In this document: positions 7,839 to 16,170 of the stretch, one piece after another
How positions within the stretch are numbered: position 1 is the first letter of the stretch
Layout of the letters: each line of letters starts with the position of its first letter
DNA from: Bacillota bacterium
GTDB lineage: Bacteria > Bacillota_I > Bacilli_A > Erysipelotrichales > Erysipelotrichaceae
Reading direction: 5' to 3'
Assembly (NCBI GenBank): GCA_023249475.1
Contig: JAHFCO010000003.1
Span: 1 to 64,000, forward strand
Length of the DNA: 64,000 nt
Translations under genes and position numbers: made by a program
Notes under the pieces: model-generated
What the model was told of the DNA's origin: nothing
Seen by the model: the letters and a program-made list of their open reading frames with translations, nothing else
The model's database searches: none

Positions 7839-9239
7839 ATGTCTCTACGATTTGCCCGGTTTATCGGGAACAAGGCGTTCTATAAGAAAGTAATGGTGGT
7901 CGCCATTCCTTTGATGTTGCAGCAATTGATCACTTCATCCGTCAACCTGTTGGATAATCTCATGGTCGGTCAGTTGGGGGATGCTTCGCTCAGCGGGGTC
8001 GCCGTGACCAACCGGTTCTTCATGGTCGCGATTTTCGGGACGTTCGGAGTCCTGGGGGCGGCGTCGATCTACATCGCGCAGTTCTACGGTGCGAAGGACG
8101 AAGACCACATGAAGCAGTCGTTCCGTTATTCGATCCTAAGCGCCTACCTGGTCATGGCGCCCTTCGTCGTGCTGGGATTGCTGTTCCCTAAAGCCATCCT
8201 CGGATTCTTCACGCAGACGACGTCGATCCTGGACGAAGGCGTCATCTATATGCGGATCGCCGCGTTGACCTTCATCCCGATGGCGATGTCCATGGCCGTG
8301 GGCGGGGCGATGCGTTCGATCGGTCAGACCAAGATCCCGCTGTATGCCGGCGTCGCGTCCGTTTTGACGAACGCCGTCTTCAATTATATGTTGATCTTCG
8401 GGAAGTTCGGATTCCCTGCGCTCGGTGTCGCCGGTGCCGCGTGGGCGACCTTGATCGCCCGTCTGGTCGAAATGACGATCTTGTTGGTCGTCATGAACTA
8501 CAAGCATTTCCCGTTTTCCACCAGAATCGTCGATCTGTTCAAGGTTCAGAAGTATCTGATCAAGACCATCACCATCAAGGCGCTCCCGTTGACCACCAAT
8601 GAAATCTTCTGGTCAAGCGGGATGGCGACTTTATTCAAGTTCTACAGTACGCGCGGCGATGCCGTCCTGGTCGGTTTTCAGATCGCCGGGTCGACGGCGG
8701 ACCTCTTCTTCGTCCTTTTCGGCGGGATGGCGGCAGCCACCACCGTGATGATTTCCCAACCTTTGGGAGCCAACGAACTGGATGAGGCGCGAAGCAACGG
8801 ATACAAGATGCTGGGATTCAGTATCGTTCTGGCGATGTTCTTCGCGGTGTTGATGTTCGCGTCGAGTTTCTTCGTTCCTTATTTATATCGCGTCAGTGAA
8901 GAAAGCCGTTGGATCGCCTCCACGCAGCTTCGGATCATGTCGGTCATGTTTTGGATCTACATGGGGACGGCGGAGTGCTACTTCATACTGCGTGCCGGCG
9001 GGGATACCAAATCGACCCTCTTCATGGATTCCGTCTTCATGTGGACGGTGAACATCCCGGTTGTCGCGGCCGCGACGTATTTGACGAAGTGGCCGGTGTT
9101 CGCGGTCTACATCGCCGGACAGTCCACGGATTTCCTGAAACTGACCTTGGCCTATATCTTGATCCGTAAGGAAAAGTGGGTCAAAAACCTTACGATGGAG
9201 CGTCCGGACATCCTTGAAATCCACGAGGAAATCTCGTAA
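7839..9239 (+). CDS. MATE family multidrug/efflux transporter
   Basis: Integral membrane exporter of the MatE (multidrug and toxic compound extrusion) family, 466 residues with about 12 hydrophobic helices in two homologous halves. The N-terminal PLMLQQLITSSVNLLDNLMVGQLG block is characteristic, and the second half repeats the pattern near residues 245-330. MATE proteins exchange cationic drugs or metabolites for Na+ or H+. The start at 7839 follows GGGGG at 7827-7831 and agrees with the promoter. It shares its type, though not obvious close identity, with the minus-strand MATE gene at 23404. The substrate is unknown. Confidence 0.9.
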   Translation: MSLRFARFIGNKAFYKKVMVVAIPLMLQQLITSSVNLLDNLMVGQLGDASLSGVAVTNRFFMVAIFGTFGVLGAASIYIAQFYGAKDEDHMKQSFRYSILSAYLVMAPFVVLGLLFPKAILGFFTQTTSILDEGVIYMRIAALTFIPMAMSMAVGGAMRSIGQTKIPLYAGVASVLTNAVFNYMLIFGKFGFPALGVAGAAWATLIARLVEMTILLVVMNYKHFPFSTRIVDLFKVQKYLIKTITIKALPLTTNEIFWSSGMATLFKFYSTRGDAVLVGFQIAGSTADLFFVLFGGMAAATTVMISQPLGANELDEARSNGYKMLGFSIVLAMFFAVLMFASSFFVPYLYRVSEESRWIASTQLRIMSVMFWIYMGTAECYFILRAGGDTKSTLFMDSVFMWTVNIPVVAAATYLTKWPVFAVYIAGQSTDFLKLTLAYILIRKEKWVKNLTMERPDILEIHEEIS

Positions 9240-9257
9240 AAAAAGTGTATTCCGTAC

Positions 9258-9286
9258 TTGCCAAACGATAGGGTTTATGGTATATT
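9258..9286 (+). promoter_or_regulatory. Promoter of tRNA-Asn/tRNA-Glu
   Basis: TTGCCA (9258-9263), 17-base spacer, TATATT (9281-9286). The stretch around the -10 (ATGGTATATTTTAT) matches that of the tRNA-Ile promoter almost exactly. Confidence 0.85.
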
Positions 9287-9298
9287 TTATTAGCACTT

Positions 9299-9374
9299 GC
9301 CTGAATAGCTCAGTCGGTAGAGCAACCGGCTGTTAACCGGTTGGTCACAGGTTCGAGTCCTGTTTCAGGCGCCA
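9299..9374 (+). tRNA. tRNA-Asn (GTT)
   Basis: Acceptor GCCTGAA pairs with TTCAGGC; the anticodon loop CTGTTAA gives anticodon GTT; T-arm AGGTTCGAGTCCT; CCA encoded. Confidence 0.97.
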
Positions 9375-9375
9375 C

Positions 9376-9452
9376 GGCCCGTTGGAGAAACGGTTTAACT
9401 CACTTGCCTTTCACGCAAGCATCCACGGGTTCGAATCCCGTACGGGTCACCA
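9376..9452 (+). tRNA. tRNA-Glu (TTC)
   Basis: Acceptor GGCCCGT pairs with ACGGGTC (one G-T pair); the anticodon loop CTTTCAC gives anticodon TTC; T-arm GGGTTCGAATCCC; CCA encoded. It begins one base after the CCA of tRNA-Asn. Confidence 0.95.
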
Positions 9453-9465
9453 ATGTGCAATAAAG

Positions 9466-9486
9466 AGACGCTACGGCGTCTTTTTT
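9466..9486 (+). terminator. Terminator of the tRNA-Asn/Glu unit
   Basis: AGACGC (9466-9471) and GCGTCT (9476-9481) enclose a TACG loop and run into a series of T. Confidence 0.85.
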
Positions 9487-9522
9487 CATGTTTTGTCTGC
9501 TTTTCAAATGTACGATATAGGA

Positions 9523-9528
9523 TATAAT
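9523..9528 (+). promoter_or_regulatory. -10 element of the subtilisin gene, leaderless arrangement
   Basis: A perfect TATAAT ends six bases before the ATG at 9535, so the usual start point falls on or beside the A of that ATG. No good -35 lies 17 bases upstream (CTTTTC), and no ribosome binding site precedes the ATG. Confidence 0.55.
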
Positions 9529-9534
9529 GAGCAC

Positions 9535-12500
9535 ATGAGAACCTTCATCACCAGACTTCTTTCACTCCTCATCACCTTCGGCTTGTTGCTTGATCCGATG
9601 GGGGTTTTCGTCAACGCACAGGCGAAAGACAAGCCGATCGAGACCGTTTCGAATCCATCGGTAGTTCGCGAAGGCATGCAACGCTTGGTCGTTACACTGA
9701 CGGAGGATGCGAAGATCGGGGACTTCGCCGGTCAATTCAAAATACGGTCGCGGTATCCGCGTCAACATAAGTTGCTGATCGAAGTGGAAAACACGGAAGA
9801 AGCCATCGAGTCTTTGTCGTCGCGTCCGGACGTTGTTTCGGTGACCTATGACCACGACCTTGAACTTGCGTATATCCCGAGCGACACCTACTATGCTGGT
9901 TATCAATGGAACTTGAAGAACATGGGATTGGAATCCGTGTGGGGAATCACGGTCGGTGTTCCTTCGGTCGTCATCGCGGTCATCGATACCGGGGTGGGAC
10001 CCTATGGCGACTTCGGGACGATCGTCAACGGGGCCGATATGACGGGAACGACGGTTCTTGAGGATACCTATCCCGGCCAGTATTCATCCGATGGCGGGTA
10101 TCACGGGACGGCGGTCGCTTCGTTGATATCCTCCCAGATGAACGCCTATGGCATCGCAGGCATGGCACCGGGCGTCGCGATCATGCCGGTCAAGGTGTTT
10201 CCGACCGGCTCGGGTACGGCGTCGACGTTGACCGTGGCCGAGGGTGTCGTCTGGGCGGTCGACCATGGGGCGGATATCATCAATCTGAGTCTGGGCGGGG
10301 ATGATCCGCAAATCGAACTTGAAGAAGCGGTCGAGTATGCCAACGCCCACGGCGTCATGATGGTCGCGGCTTCCGGAAACGACGGATACACGGATCGGAT
10401 TTCCTATCCGGCACGCTATGACGGCGTCATTTCCGTCGGTTCATCCAACCAGGGGAATCAGGTTTCTTCGTTCTCGAACCGCGGTCCCGGATTGGACATC
10501 GTCGCTCCCGGGGAGGGCATCCTGCTTTATTATCGGGTGAACCAGCAGTTCAGTTGGTTTAACGGGACGTCCTTCGCGGCTCCCACCATCGCCGCCGCGC
10601 TCGGGCTTTTGGAGAGCGCGTATCCGACGTTGAGCGACGATGTGAAAGAACGTTTGCTTTACTCGAGCGCCGATGATTACGGTGCGATCGGGTATGATAT
10701 CGAATACGGATACGGTGTTCTGGATGTCGGGAGCTTGTTTCTACTTACGCAGACCCCGGGAGCCGTGGATGATAACGACTCCTTCGATGCGGCCGATCCA
10801 TTGGAACTGGATACATCCGTCCTGGGTCGTTTCGATCTGGTTCAAGACAAAGACATCTATACCCTCACGCTGGCAAGCGCACAACCGATCGACTTGGTTT
10901 TCGGGTCGGCCGGAAGCCTGGGGATGGATTGGCGACTCTATGGCTCGCAGTTGAATCTGATCTATGAGGAAAGCCTCGTTTTGGGTGACGGGGAAACCCA
11001 TCGTTCGCTTCAACTCGCCCAAGGGAAATACTATTTCGCGCTCACTGAAACAAATCGATCCCTGGTACCTTATCCTTATTCTTTCACGGTGCGATCCGCG
11101 GATTCGACCCCTCCGCTCATCACCATGCTTTCCAAAGGAAACGTGTTGGAAACCGGCATGACTAGCGATGAGGATGTCGTCGTGGAAATCACCGACGAAA
11201 CGGATGTCCGGATCCGGGTTACCCGGGATGATCTCGACATCGAATGGCCGGTCGACGGGCGGTTTATCCTCAATGGCGTCTATCGCATCGAGGTGTCGGA
11301 TCTGGTCGGGAATACATCGAGCGTTTCCTTCACCCTCTTGAAATCGGGGACCTACCCCGTGTCGTTCACCACGTTCACCGACCCGATGCCCTCGCTCGAC
11401 GTTGATTACGGCATGCCGATCGGCAGCCTGGCTGAACCGACCCGCATCGGGTATGTCTTCGAGGGATGGTTCACGGATTCATCCTACCTAACCCCGTGGT
11501 CGCTGGAAAGCGACCTGGTGGTCAACGCCATGACCTTGGTTGCGAAATGGTCGAAGATGCGTCTTACGGTAACGTTTGATTCACTGGGCGGGACGCTTGT
11601 GAGTCCGCAGACCGTGGATTACGGTTCATTGCCATATCGGCCTGCCAATCCGATCAAGACGGGCTATCTCTTTGAAAACTGGTATCATGATAATACCTAT
11701 ACGCGTTTGTTCGACTTTAACCAAGTGATCGAAAGCGGCACAACGATCGTGGCGAAATGGGTTCAGGCACCGACCTCCGTGTCCAATCTCAAGGTGACCT
11801 CGACCTCGGTCTCCACCTTGAGCCTGACCTGGACGCCGCAGAACGTCGTCGGGTACGAGATCTATCGGGCGACCGGTACAAGTACGAGTTATGCGAAAAT
11901 CGGCGAATCGACCCTTGCCTCGTACACGAGTACGGCATTGTCGGCCGGGGTTTCGTATTCTTATAAAGTCCGGGCGTTCACCCTTGTCAACACTCTTCGG
12001 GTCTATGGCGCGTTCAGTTTGATCGTAAACGGGAAACCGATTCCCTCGACCCCGGTCGTTTCCGGTGTTTCCGTGTCTTACAATTCCATAAAGATCAGCT
12101 GGCCGGCGGTGAGCGGTGCTTCCGCATATCAGATCTACCGTGCGACCAGTGCGACCGGTTCCTATGTTTATTGGACATCGACCACAAGCACGTCGTATAC
12201 CAATGCCTCCCTCACGACCAACGCGACCTATTACTATAAGGTCCGGGCATACCGCACGCTGACCGGCGGACGGCTTTACGGGAATTACTCGGCGGTCGTC
12301 GCGGTCAAGCCGATCCCGGCCACCCCGACGATGAGCACCTCGGTGCTATCCTATTCCAGTGTCAAAGCCACCTGGTCCGCGGTTTCAGGCGCATCGGGAT
12401 ATGAAGTCTATCGATCGTCATCGATGAGCGATCCCTTCGTGCTCGCGTACCGAACCACGGGGACGTCGTATACATTCGTCAACCAACCCTTCTACCAGGC

Positions 12501-13692
12501 GATCTTGCTGAAAGTCCGAGCCTATCGGACCATCAACAATGTCAAGATCTATGGCAACTTCACCAATGTGATGACCGTCACCCCCAATGTGACGGCGCCG
12601 ACCCTCAGCGCGACTTCGCTTGCATACGACACAATCAAACTCGGGTGGTCCAGCGTGGCCGGCGCCCAAGGGTATGCGCTCGAGACGCTCGACCCTTCGA
12701 CGAACCGGTTCGTAGAGATCGCGGATACCGCTTCGCCCGGCTTCACCCATCCCGATCGTCCGACCGGGATTACCCAAACCTACCGCATCCGTTCCTACCG
12801 TTGGTCGGGCGAGACGAAAGTCTATTCCGCGTACTCGTCAAACCTCCTTGCGAAAGCGATCCCCGCGACCGTAGGATCGACGAAGGCGACCTCGCAGAAC
12901 TATACCTCGATCACCATCCAGTTCGCACCGGTGGCGGGGGCCAGCGGCTACGAAATCTTCCGTTCCTCGTCATCGACCGGGACCTATCTCGGATTGACGA
13001 CGCTCACTGCGACCAGCTTCACGAATGTCTCCCTCAATTTCAACGTCTCCTATTATTATAAGGTGCGTGCGTTCACGACGACGCCCACGGGACGCGTCTA
13101 TGGGAATTTCTCCCCGGTCGTCTTTGCCAAGACCGCGTTGAACGTACCGGCGATGACTCTGAAATCCGAATCCGTTTCATCCATACGCATCGCTTGGCCA
13201 TCCGTCCCGGGAGCCACCGCCTATCAAATCTATCGCGCAAGTACGCTCAACGGAACCTACGCCTGGGTGACGACGATGACGTCTTCCTCCTATCTTAATA
13301 CAGGGCTAAGCACCGGGACGACCTACTACTATAAAGTACGGGCCTACCGCATCCAATCCGGCGTGACGTATTACGGTGGATATTCCACCGCGCAAGGGAT
13401 CAAGCCGATCCCGTCGACCCCCGTCCTCAATGCGAATGCGAACCTCGACCAAACGGTCAATGTCGCGTGGACCGCGGTAACAGGCGCAAGCGGTTATGAA
13501 CTCTCCGTCAGAATCGATGGGGAAAGCACGACGACCGTCAGTTCCTTCACCTCGACCCGGACGCAACTGAGCGGACTGCCCGTCAATGTGGGGATCGACA
13601 TCTCGATCCGATCCTACAAGATCGTCGATTCACTCAGGATTTACTCCGAACCCTCGGCTTGGGTCAACGTCATGATTCCCATGACATCCTAA
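9535..13692 (+). CDS. Secreted subtilisin-like (S8) protease with InlB-type and FN3 repeats
   Basis: Large secreted serine endopeptidase, 1385 residues. A signal peptide (about residues 1-30, cleavage near VNAQA) is followed by a prodomain-like region and an S8 catalytic domain with Asp151 (VIDTG), His190 (YHGTAVAS), oxyanion Asn282 (ASGND) and Ser346 (NGTSFAAP). After it come a PPC-like beta domain (about 410-510), a further beta domain, two InlB / Listeria-Bacteroides repeats (about 607-744, each ending in VAKW) and seven fibronectin III domains (about 745-1385) with the recurring YEIYRA and YYKVRAYR motifs. There is no LPXTG or membrane anchor, so it is probably released or bound non-covalently. 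An upstream in-frame extension would run into tRNA-Glu and is not used. Confidence 0.9.
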   Translation: MRTFITRLLSLLITFGLLLDPMGVFVNAQAKDKPIETVSNPSVVREGMQRLVVTLTEDAKIGDFAGQFKIRSRYPRQHKLLIEVENTEEAIESLSSRPDVVSVTYDHDLELAYIPSDTYYAGYQWNLKNMGLESVWGITVGVPSVVIAVIDTGVGPYGDFGTIVNGADMTGTTVLEDTYPGQYSSDGGYHGTAVASLISSQMNAYGIAGMAPGVAIMPVKVFPTGSGTASTLTVAEGVVWAVDHGADIINLSLGGDDPQIELEEAVEYANAHGVMMVAASGNDGYTDRISYPARYDGVISVGSSNQGNQVSSFSNRGPGLDIVAPGEGILLYYRVNQQFSWFNGTSFAAPTIAAALGLLESAYPTLSDDVKERLLYSSADDYGAIGYDIEYGYGVLDVGSLFLLTQTPGAVDDNDSFDAADPLELDTSVLGRFDLVQDKDIYTLTLASAQPIDLVFGSAGSLGMDWRLYGSQLNLIYEESLVLGDGETHRSLQLAQGKYYFALTETNRSLVPYPYSFTVRSADSTPPLITMLSKGNVLETGMTSDEDVVVEITDETDVRIRVTRDDLDIEWPVDGRFILNGVYRIEVSDLVGNTSSVSFTLLKSGTYPVSFTTFTDPMPSLDVDYGMPIGSLAEPTRIGYVFEGWFTDSSYLTPWSLESDLVVNAMTLVAKWSKMRLTVTFDSLGGTLVSPQTVDYGSLPYRPANPIKTGYLFENWYHDNTYTRLFDFNQVIESGTTIVAKWVQAPTSVSNLKVTSTSVSTLSLTWTPQNVVGYEIYRATGTSTSYAKIGESTLASYTSTALSAGVSYSYKVRAFTLVNTLRVYGAFSLIVNGKPIPSTPVVSGVSVSYNSIKISWPAVSGASAYQIYRATSATGSYVYWTSTTSTSYTNASLTTNATYYYKVRAYRTLTGGRLYGNYSAVVAVKPIPATPTMSTSVLSYSSVKATWSAVSGASGYEVYRSSSMSDPFVLAYRTTGTSYTFVNQPFYQAILLKVRAYRTINNVKIYGNFTNVMTVTPNVTAPTLSATSLAYDTIKLGWSSVAGAQGYALETLDPSTNRFVEIADTASPGFTHPDRPTGITQTYRIRSYRWSGETKVYSAYSSNLLAKAIPATVGSTKATSQNYTSITIQFAPVAGASGYEIFRSSSSTGTYLGLTTLTATSFTNVSLNFNVSYYYKVRAFTTTPTGRVYGNFSPVVFAKTALNVPAMTLKSESVSSIRIAWPSVPGATAYQIYRASTLNGTYAWVTTMTSSSYLNTGLSTGTTYYYKVRAYRIQSGVTYYGGYSTAQGIKPIPSTPVLNANANLDQTVNVAWTAVTGASGYELSVRIDGESTTTVSSFTSTRTQLSGLPVNVGIDISIRSYKIVDSLRIYSEPSAWVNVMIPMTS

Positions 13693-13726
13693 GCCTTTTC
13701 TTTCGCGATAAAACCATGAGGATGAC

Positions 13727-13755
13727 TTGCATTTGTGGGAAACGTACGATATAAT
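13727..13755 (+). promoter_or_regulatory. Promoter of tRNA-Lys
   Basis: TTGCAT (13727-13732), 17-base spacer, perfect TATAAT (13750-13755). Confidence 0.88.
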
Positions 13756-13771
13756 CATTAAGCATCGTATT

Positions 13772-13847
13772 GACCTGTTAGCTCAGTTGGTAGAGCAACT
13801 GACTCTTAATCAGTGGGTCTAGGGTTCGAGTCCCTAACGGGTCACCA
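13772..13847 (+). tRNA. tRNA-Lys (CTT)
   Basis: Acceptor GACCTGT pairs with ACGGGTC (with a G-T pair); the anticodon loop CTCTTAA gives anticodon CTT; T-arm AGGGTTCGAGTCCCT; CCA encoded. Confidence 0.96.
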
Positions 13848-13857
13848 TTGAAAATCA

Positions 13858-13884
13858 AACCTGTCCGAAAGGCGGGTTTTTTTT
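13858..13884 (+). terminator. Terminator of tRNA-Lys
   Basis: AACCTGTC (13858-13865) pairs with GGCGGGTT (13871-13878) through a CGAAA loop, followed by a T run. Confidence 0.85.
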
Positions 13885-13971
13885 CGTTTCATCGGATCAT
13901 GTCGGTCATCACGGAGCGAATCGCAGCGGATGAAGTGAATGCGTTTGCATTTATGAAAACAAATGATAATT

Positions 13972-13986
13972 TATTTTCAGAAATAA
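13972..13986 (+). promoter_or_regulatory. CodY-box-like site upstream of the liv promoter
   Basis: TATTTTCAGAAATAA matches the published CodY motif AATTTTCWGAAAATT at 11 of 15 positions, with the core TTTTCAGAAA intact. It lies just upstream of the -35. CodY repression of branched-chain amino acid uptake is well known in Bacillota, but whether this organism has CodY is not visible here. Confidence 0.35.
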
Positions 13987-13999
13987 TGAAAGAATATGA

Positions 14000-14028
14000 T
14001 TGCATTTCACCATTCTTTCATATATAAT
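14000..14028 (+). promoter_or_regulatory. Promoter of the liv operon
   Basis: TTGCAT (14000-14005), 17-base spacer, TATAAT (14023-14028), with AT-rich DNA upstream that could act as an UP element. Confidence 0.88.
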
Positions 14029-14058
14029 CGAGACATATTACCGAGAGGAGGGTATTCT

Positions 14059-15213
14059 ATGAAGAGAATTCTTGTGTTAGTGGCTACGGCCTTATTGGTT
14101 CTATCCGGACTTACCGCATGTACGTCCACGGACAAAGGTACCATTAAGATCGGGGTCAACGTTGAGCTTACCGGGGAAGCCGCCGTCTACGGTCAACCCG
14201 AGAAGAAAGCGATTGAATTGGCAGTGAAGGAAATCAACGATGCCGGAGGGATTTTAGGCAAACAGGTCGAGGCGATCTATTACGATACCAAGACCGACGG
14301 CGCGGAATCCACCAGCAACGTCACCAAGCTTGCCACCGAAGATAAAGTCGTCGCCATCATCGGCGCCGCGATCTCCGGAACCACCATGGCCGCCGCTCCG
14401 GTCGCCAACCAGTATCAAGTACCGATGATCACCCCGTCCGGCTCCAATGCGAAGGTCACCAACGACGGAACCACGGTCTACCCGTTTGTCTACAGAGCGT
14501 GCTTCATCGACCCGTTCCAAGGCGTCGTCATCGCGAACTTCTCCTCCACCGAATTGGGAGCCACGAAAGCGGCTGTCATCGGATCCAGTTCTTCCGATTA
14601 CGCTAAAGACTTGGCGACGATTTTCGCGGACCAATTCGAAAAGAATGGCGGTACCGTCGTCGCTGAAGAATACTACACCGATACCGATACCGACTTCAAC
14701 GCGATTTTGACGAAACTTCAAAACGCCGGTGAATTCGATGTCCTGTTTATCGCCGACTACGCCGTACGCGCCGGTTTGATCATCGGTCAAGCCCGTACCG
14801 CGGGCATCACGGTTCCGATCGTCGGTCCCGACGGCTTTGAATCCCCCGACTTGGTCGCATTGGCCGGCGGAGCGGACAAAGTCAACGATGTCTATTTCTC
14901 CACCCACTTCTCCGCGTTGAGCGAAGACCAAGCCGTTAAAGATTTCATCGCTGCCTACACCGCATCCGCCGGCGAAGCGCCGAGCGCCTTGAGCGCCCTT
15001 GCGTACGACACCGTCTACATGCTGAAACAAGCGATCGAAGATGCCGATTCCACCGACCCCGTCAAAGTCAACACCGCGCTTGAAGCGATCAAAGACTTCA
15101 AAGGGATCACCGGAACCATCAACTTCGACGAATGGCATAATCCGATCAAATCGGCGATCATCGTCGAATTGGTCAATGGCGAACAAGCCAGCGCGACTGT
15201 AGTTAATCCTTAA
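14059..15213 (+). CDS. livJ: Branched-chain amino acid ABC transporter, substrate-binding lipoprotein
   Basis: Extracellular ligand-binding component for leucine/isoleucine/valine-type substrates, 384 residues. The lipobox LTAC places the lipidated Cys at residue 21. The mature protein starts with the family pattern IKIGVNVELTGEAAVYG and continues with a Peripla_BP_6 fold. The ATG at 14059 follows GAGGAGGG; longer in-frame extensions have no site. It is the first gene of livJHMGF, separated from livH by a 13-base-pair hairpin. Binding specificity could extend to other amino acids, amides or urea. Confidence 0.92.
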   Translation: MKRILVLVATALLVLSGLTACTSTDKGTIKIGVNVELTGEAAVYGQPEKKAIELAVKEINDAGGILGKQVEAIYYDTKTDGAESTSNVTKLATEDKVVAIIGAAISGTTMAAAPVANQYQVPMITPSGSNAKVTNDGTTVYPFVYRACFIDPFQGVVIANFSSTELGATKAAVIGSSSSDYAKDLATIFADQFEKNGGTVVAEEYYTDTDTDFNAILTKLQNAGEFDVLFIADYAVRAGLIIGQARTAGITVPIVGPDGFESPDLVALAGGADKVNDVYFSTHFSALSEDQAVKDFIAAYTASAGEAPSALSALAYDTVYMLKQAIEDADSTDPVKVNTALEAIKDFKGITGTINFDEWHNPIKSAIIVELVNGEQASATVVNP

Positions 15214-15236
15214 TACGTAGGGAAGGCTGTAACGCA

Positions 15237-15266
15237 AAACAGGTGAAAGGCGACTTTCACCTGTTT
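15237..15266 (+). other. Intercistronic hairpin between livJ and livH
   Basis: AAACAGGTGAAAG (15237-15249) and CTTTCACCTGTTT (15254-15266) form a perfect 13-base-pair stem with a GCGA tetraloop. The T tract after it is short and interrupted, so it could act as a leaky terminator or as a 3' stabiliser that keeps the binding protein in excess over the permease. Confidence 0.75.
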
Positions 15267-15289
15267 ACGTTCACTAGGAGGAGGACCGA

Positions 15290-16168
15290 ATGCTAGAGTT
15301 TCTACAACAAATGATTAACGGTTTATCCATCGGCAGTATCTATGCATTGATCGCCCTGGGATACACCATGGTTTACGGGATCATCAAATTGATCAACTTC
15401 GCCCACGGGGATATGTATATGATCGGGGCCTATGTCGGAATGATCTCGGTGACTACGTTCAAACTACCTTTCGTACTGGCGCTTCCGGCGACGATGATCG
15501 TCACGGGGGTCCTGGGCGTCGTGATCGAACGTATCGCTTATCGTCCACTGAGAAAATCCACGCGCGTCGCGGCGCTGATTACGGCGATCGGGGTGTCCTT
15601 CTTCCTGCAGAACGCGGTAAGTCGGATCATGGGTGCCAAGATCTACACGTTCCCGCCCGTCCTTGACAACCGTACGTTCATGTTTTATGGTTTACGCTTC
15701 AATACCCAGCAAATCGCGATTTTCGTAACCGCGATCTTACTGATGATATTGTTGCAGGTCATCGTCAAAAAGACGAAAGTCGGTCGTGCCATGCGTTCGG
15801 TTGCGGTAGATCAGGACGCGGCGAAACTGATGGGGGTCAATGTCGATCGTACCATTTCGCTTACCTTCGCCATCGGGAGTTCACTGGCCGCCGCGGCCGG
15901 CATCCTGGTCGGCATCTATTACAACACCATCAACCCGTTGATGGGTTTCGCGCCTGGGTTGAAAGCGTTCGTCGCCGCGGTATTCGGGGGGATCGGAATC
16001 ATCCCCGGAGCCATGATCGGTGGGTTTGCGATCGGTCTGATCGAAACCATGGTCAGCGGATACGGCAGCACCCTGTATAAGGATGCGGTCGTCTATGTCA
16101 TCTTGATCCTTGTCCTCATCATCAAACCCAGCGGTTTGTTGGGTAAGAACAGAAAGGAAAAGGTCTAG
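15290..16168 (+). CDS. livH: Branched-chain amino acid ABC transporter permease LivH
   Basis: Membrane permease, 292 residues, with about eight hydrophobic helices. The N-terminal pattern NGLSIGSIYALIALGYTMVYG and the following LINFAHGD are typical of LivH, as is the cytoplasmic loop near VDRTISLTFAIGSSLAAAAG that contacts the ATPase. It starts after AGGAGGAGG and is followed after two bases by livM. Confidence 0.95.
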   Translation: MLEFLQQMINGLSIGSIYALIALGYTMVYGIIKLINFAHGDMYMIGAYVGMISVTTFKLPFVLALPATMIVTGVLGVVIERIAYRPLRKSTRVAALITAIGVSFFLQNAVSRIMGAKIYTFPPVLDNRTFMFYGLRFNTQQIAIFVTAILLMILLQVIVKKTKVGRAMRSVAVDQDAAKLMGVNVDRTISLTFAIGSSLAAAAGILVGIYYNTINPLMGFAPGLKAFVAAVFGGIGIIPGAMIGGFAIGLIETMVSGYGSTLYKDAVVYVILILVLIIKPSGLLGKNRKEKV

Positions 16169-16170
16169 CC

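Noticed and set aside
9382-9534. N-terminal extension of the subtilisin frame
   Set aside because: It would begin inside tRNA-Glu and cross a terminator and the promoter; the signal peptide begins at 9535.
14254-15237. Minus-strand frame of 327 codons opposite livJ
   Set aside because: Gly/Asp/Arg-rich antisense shadow without a recognisable fold.
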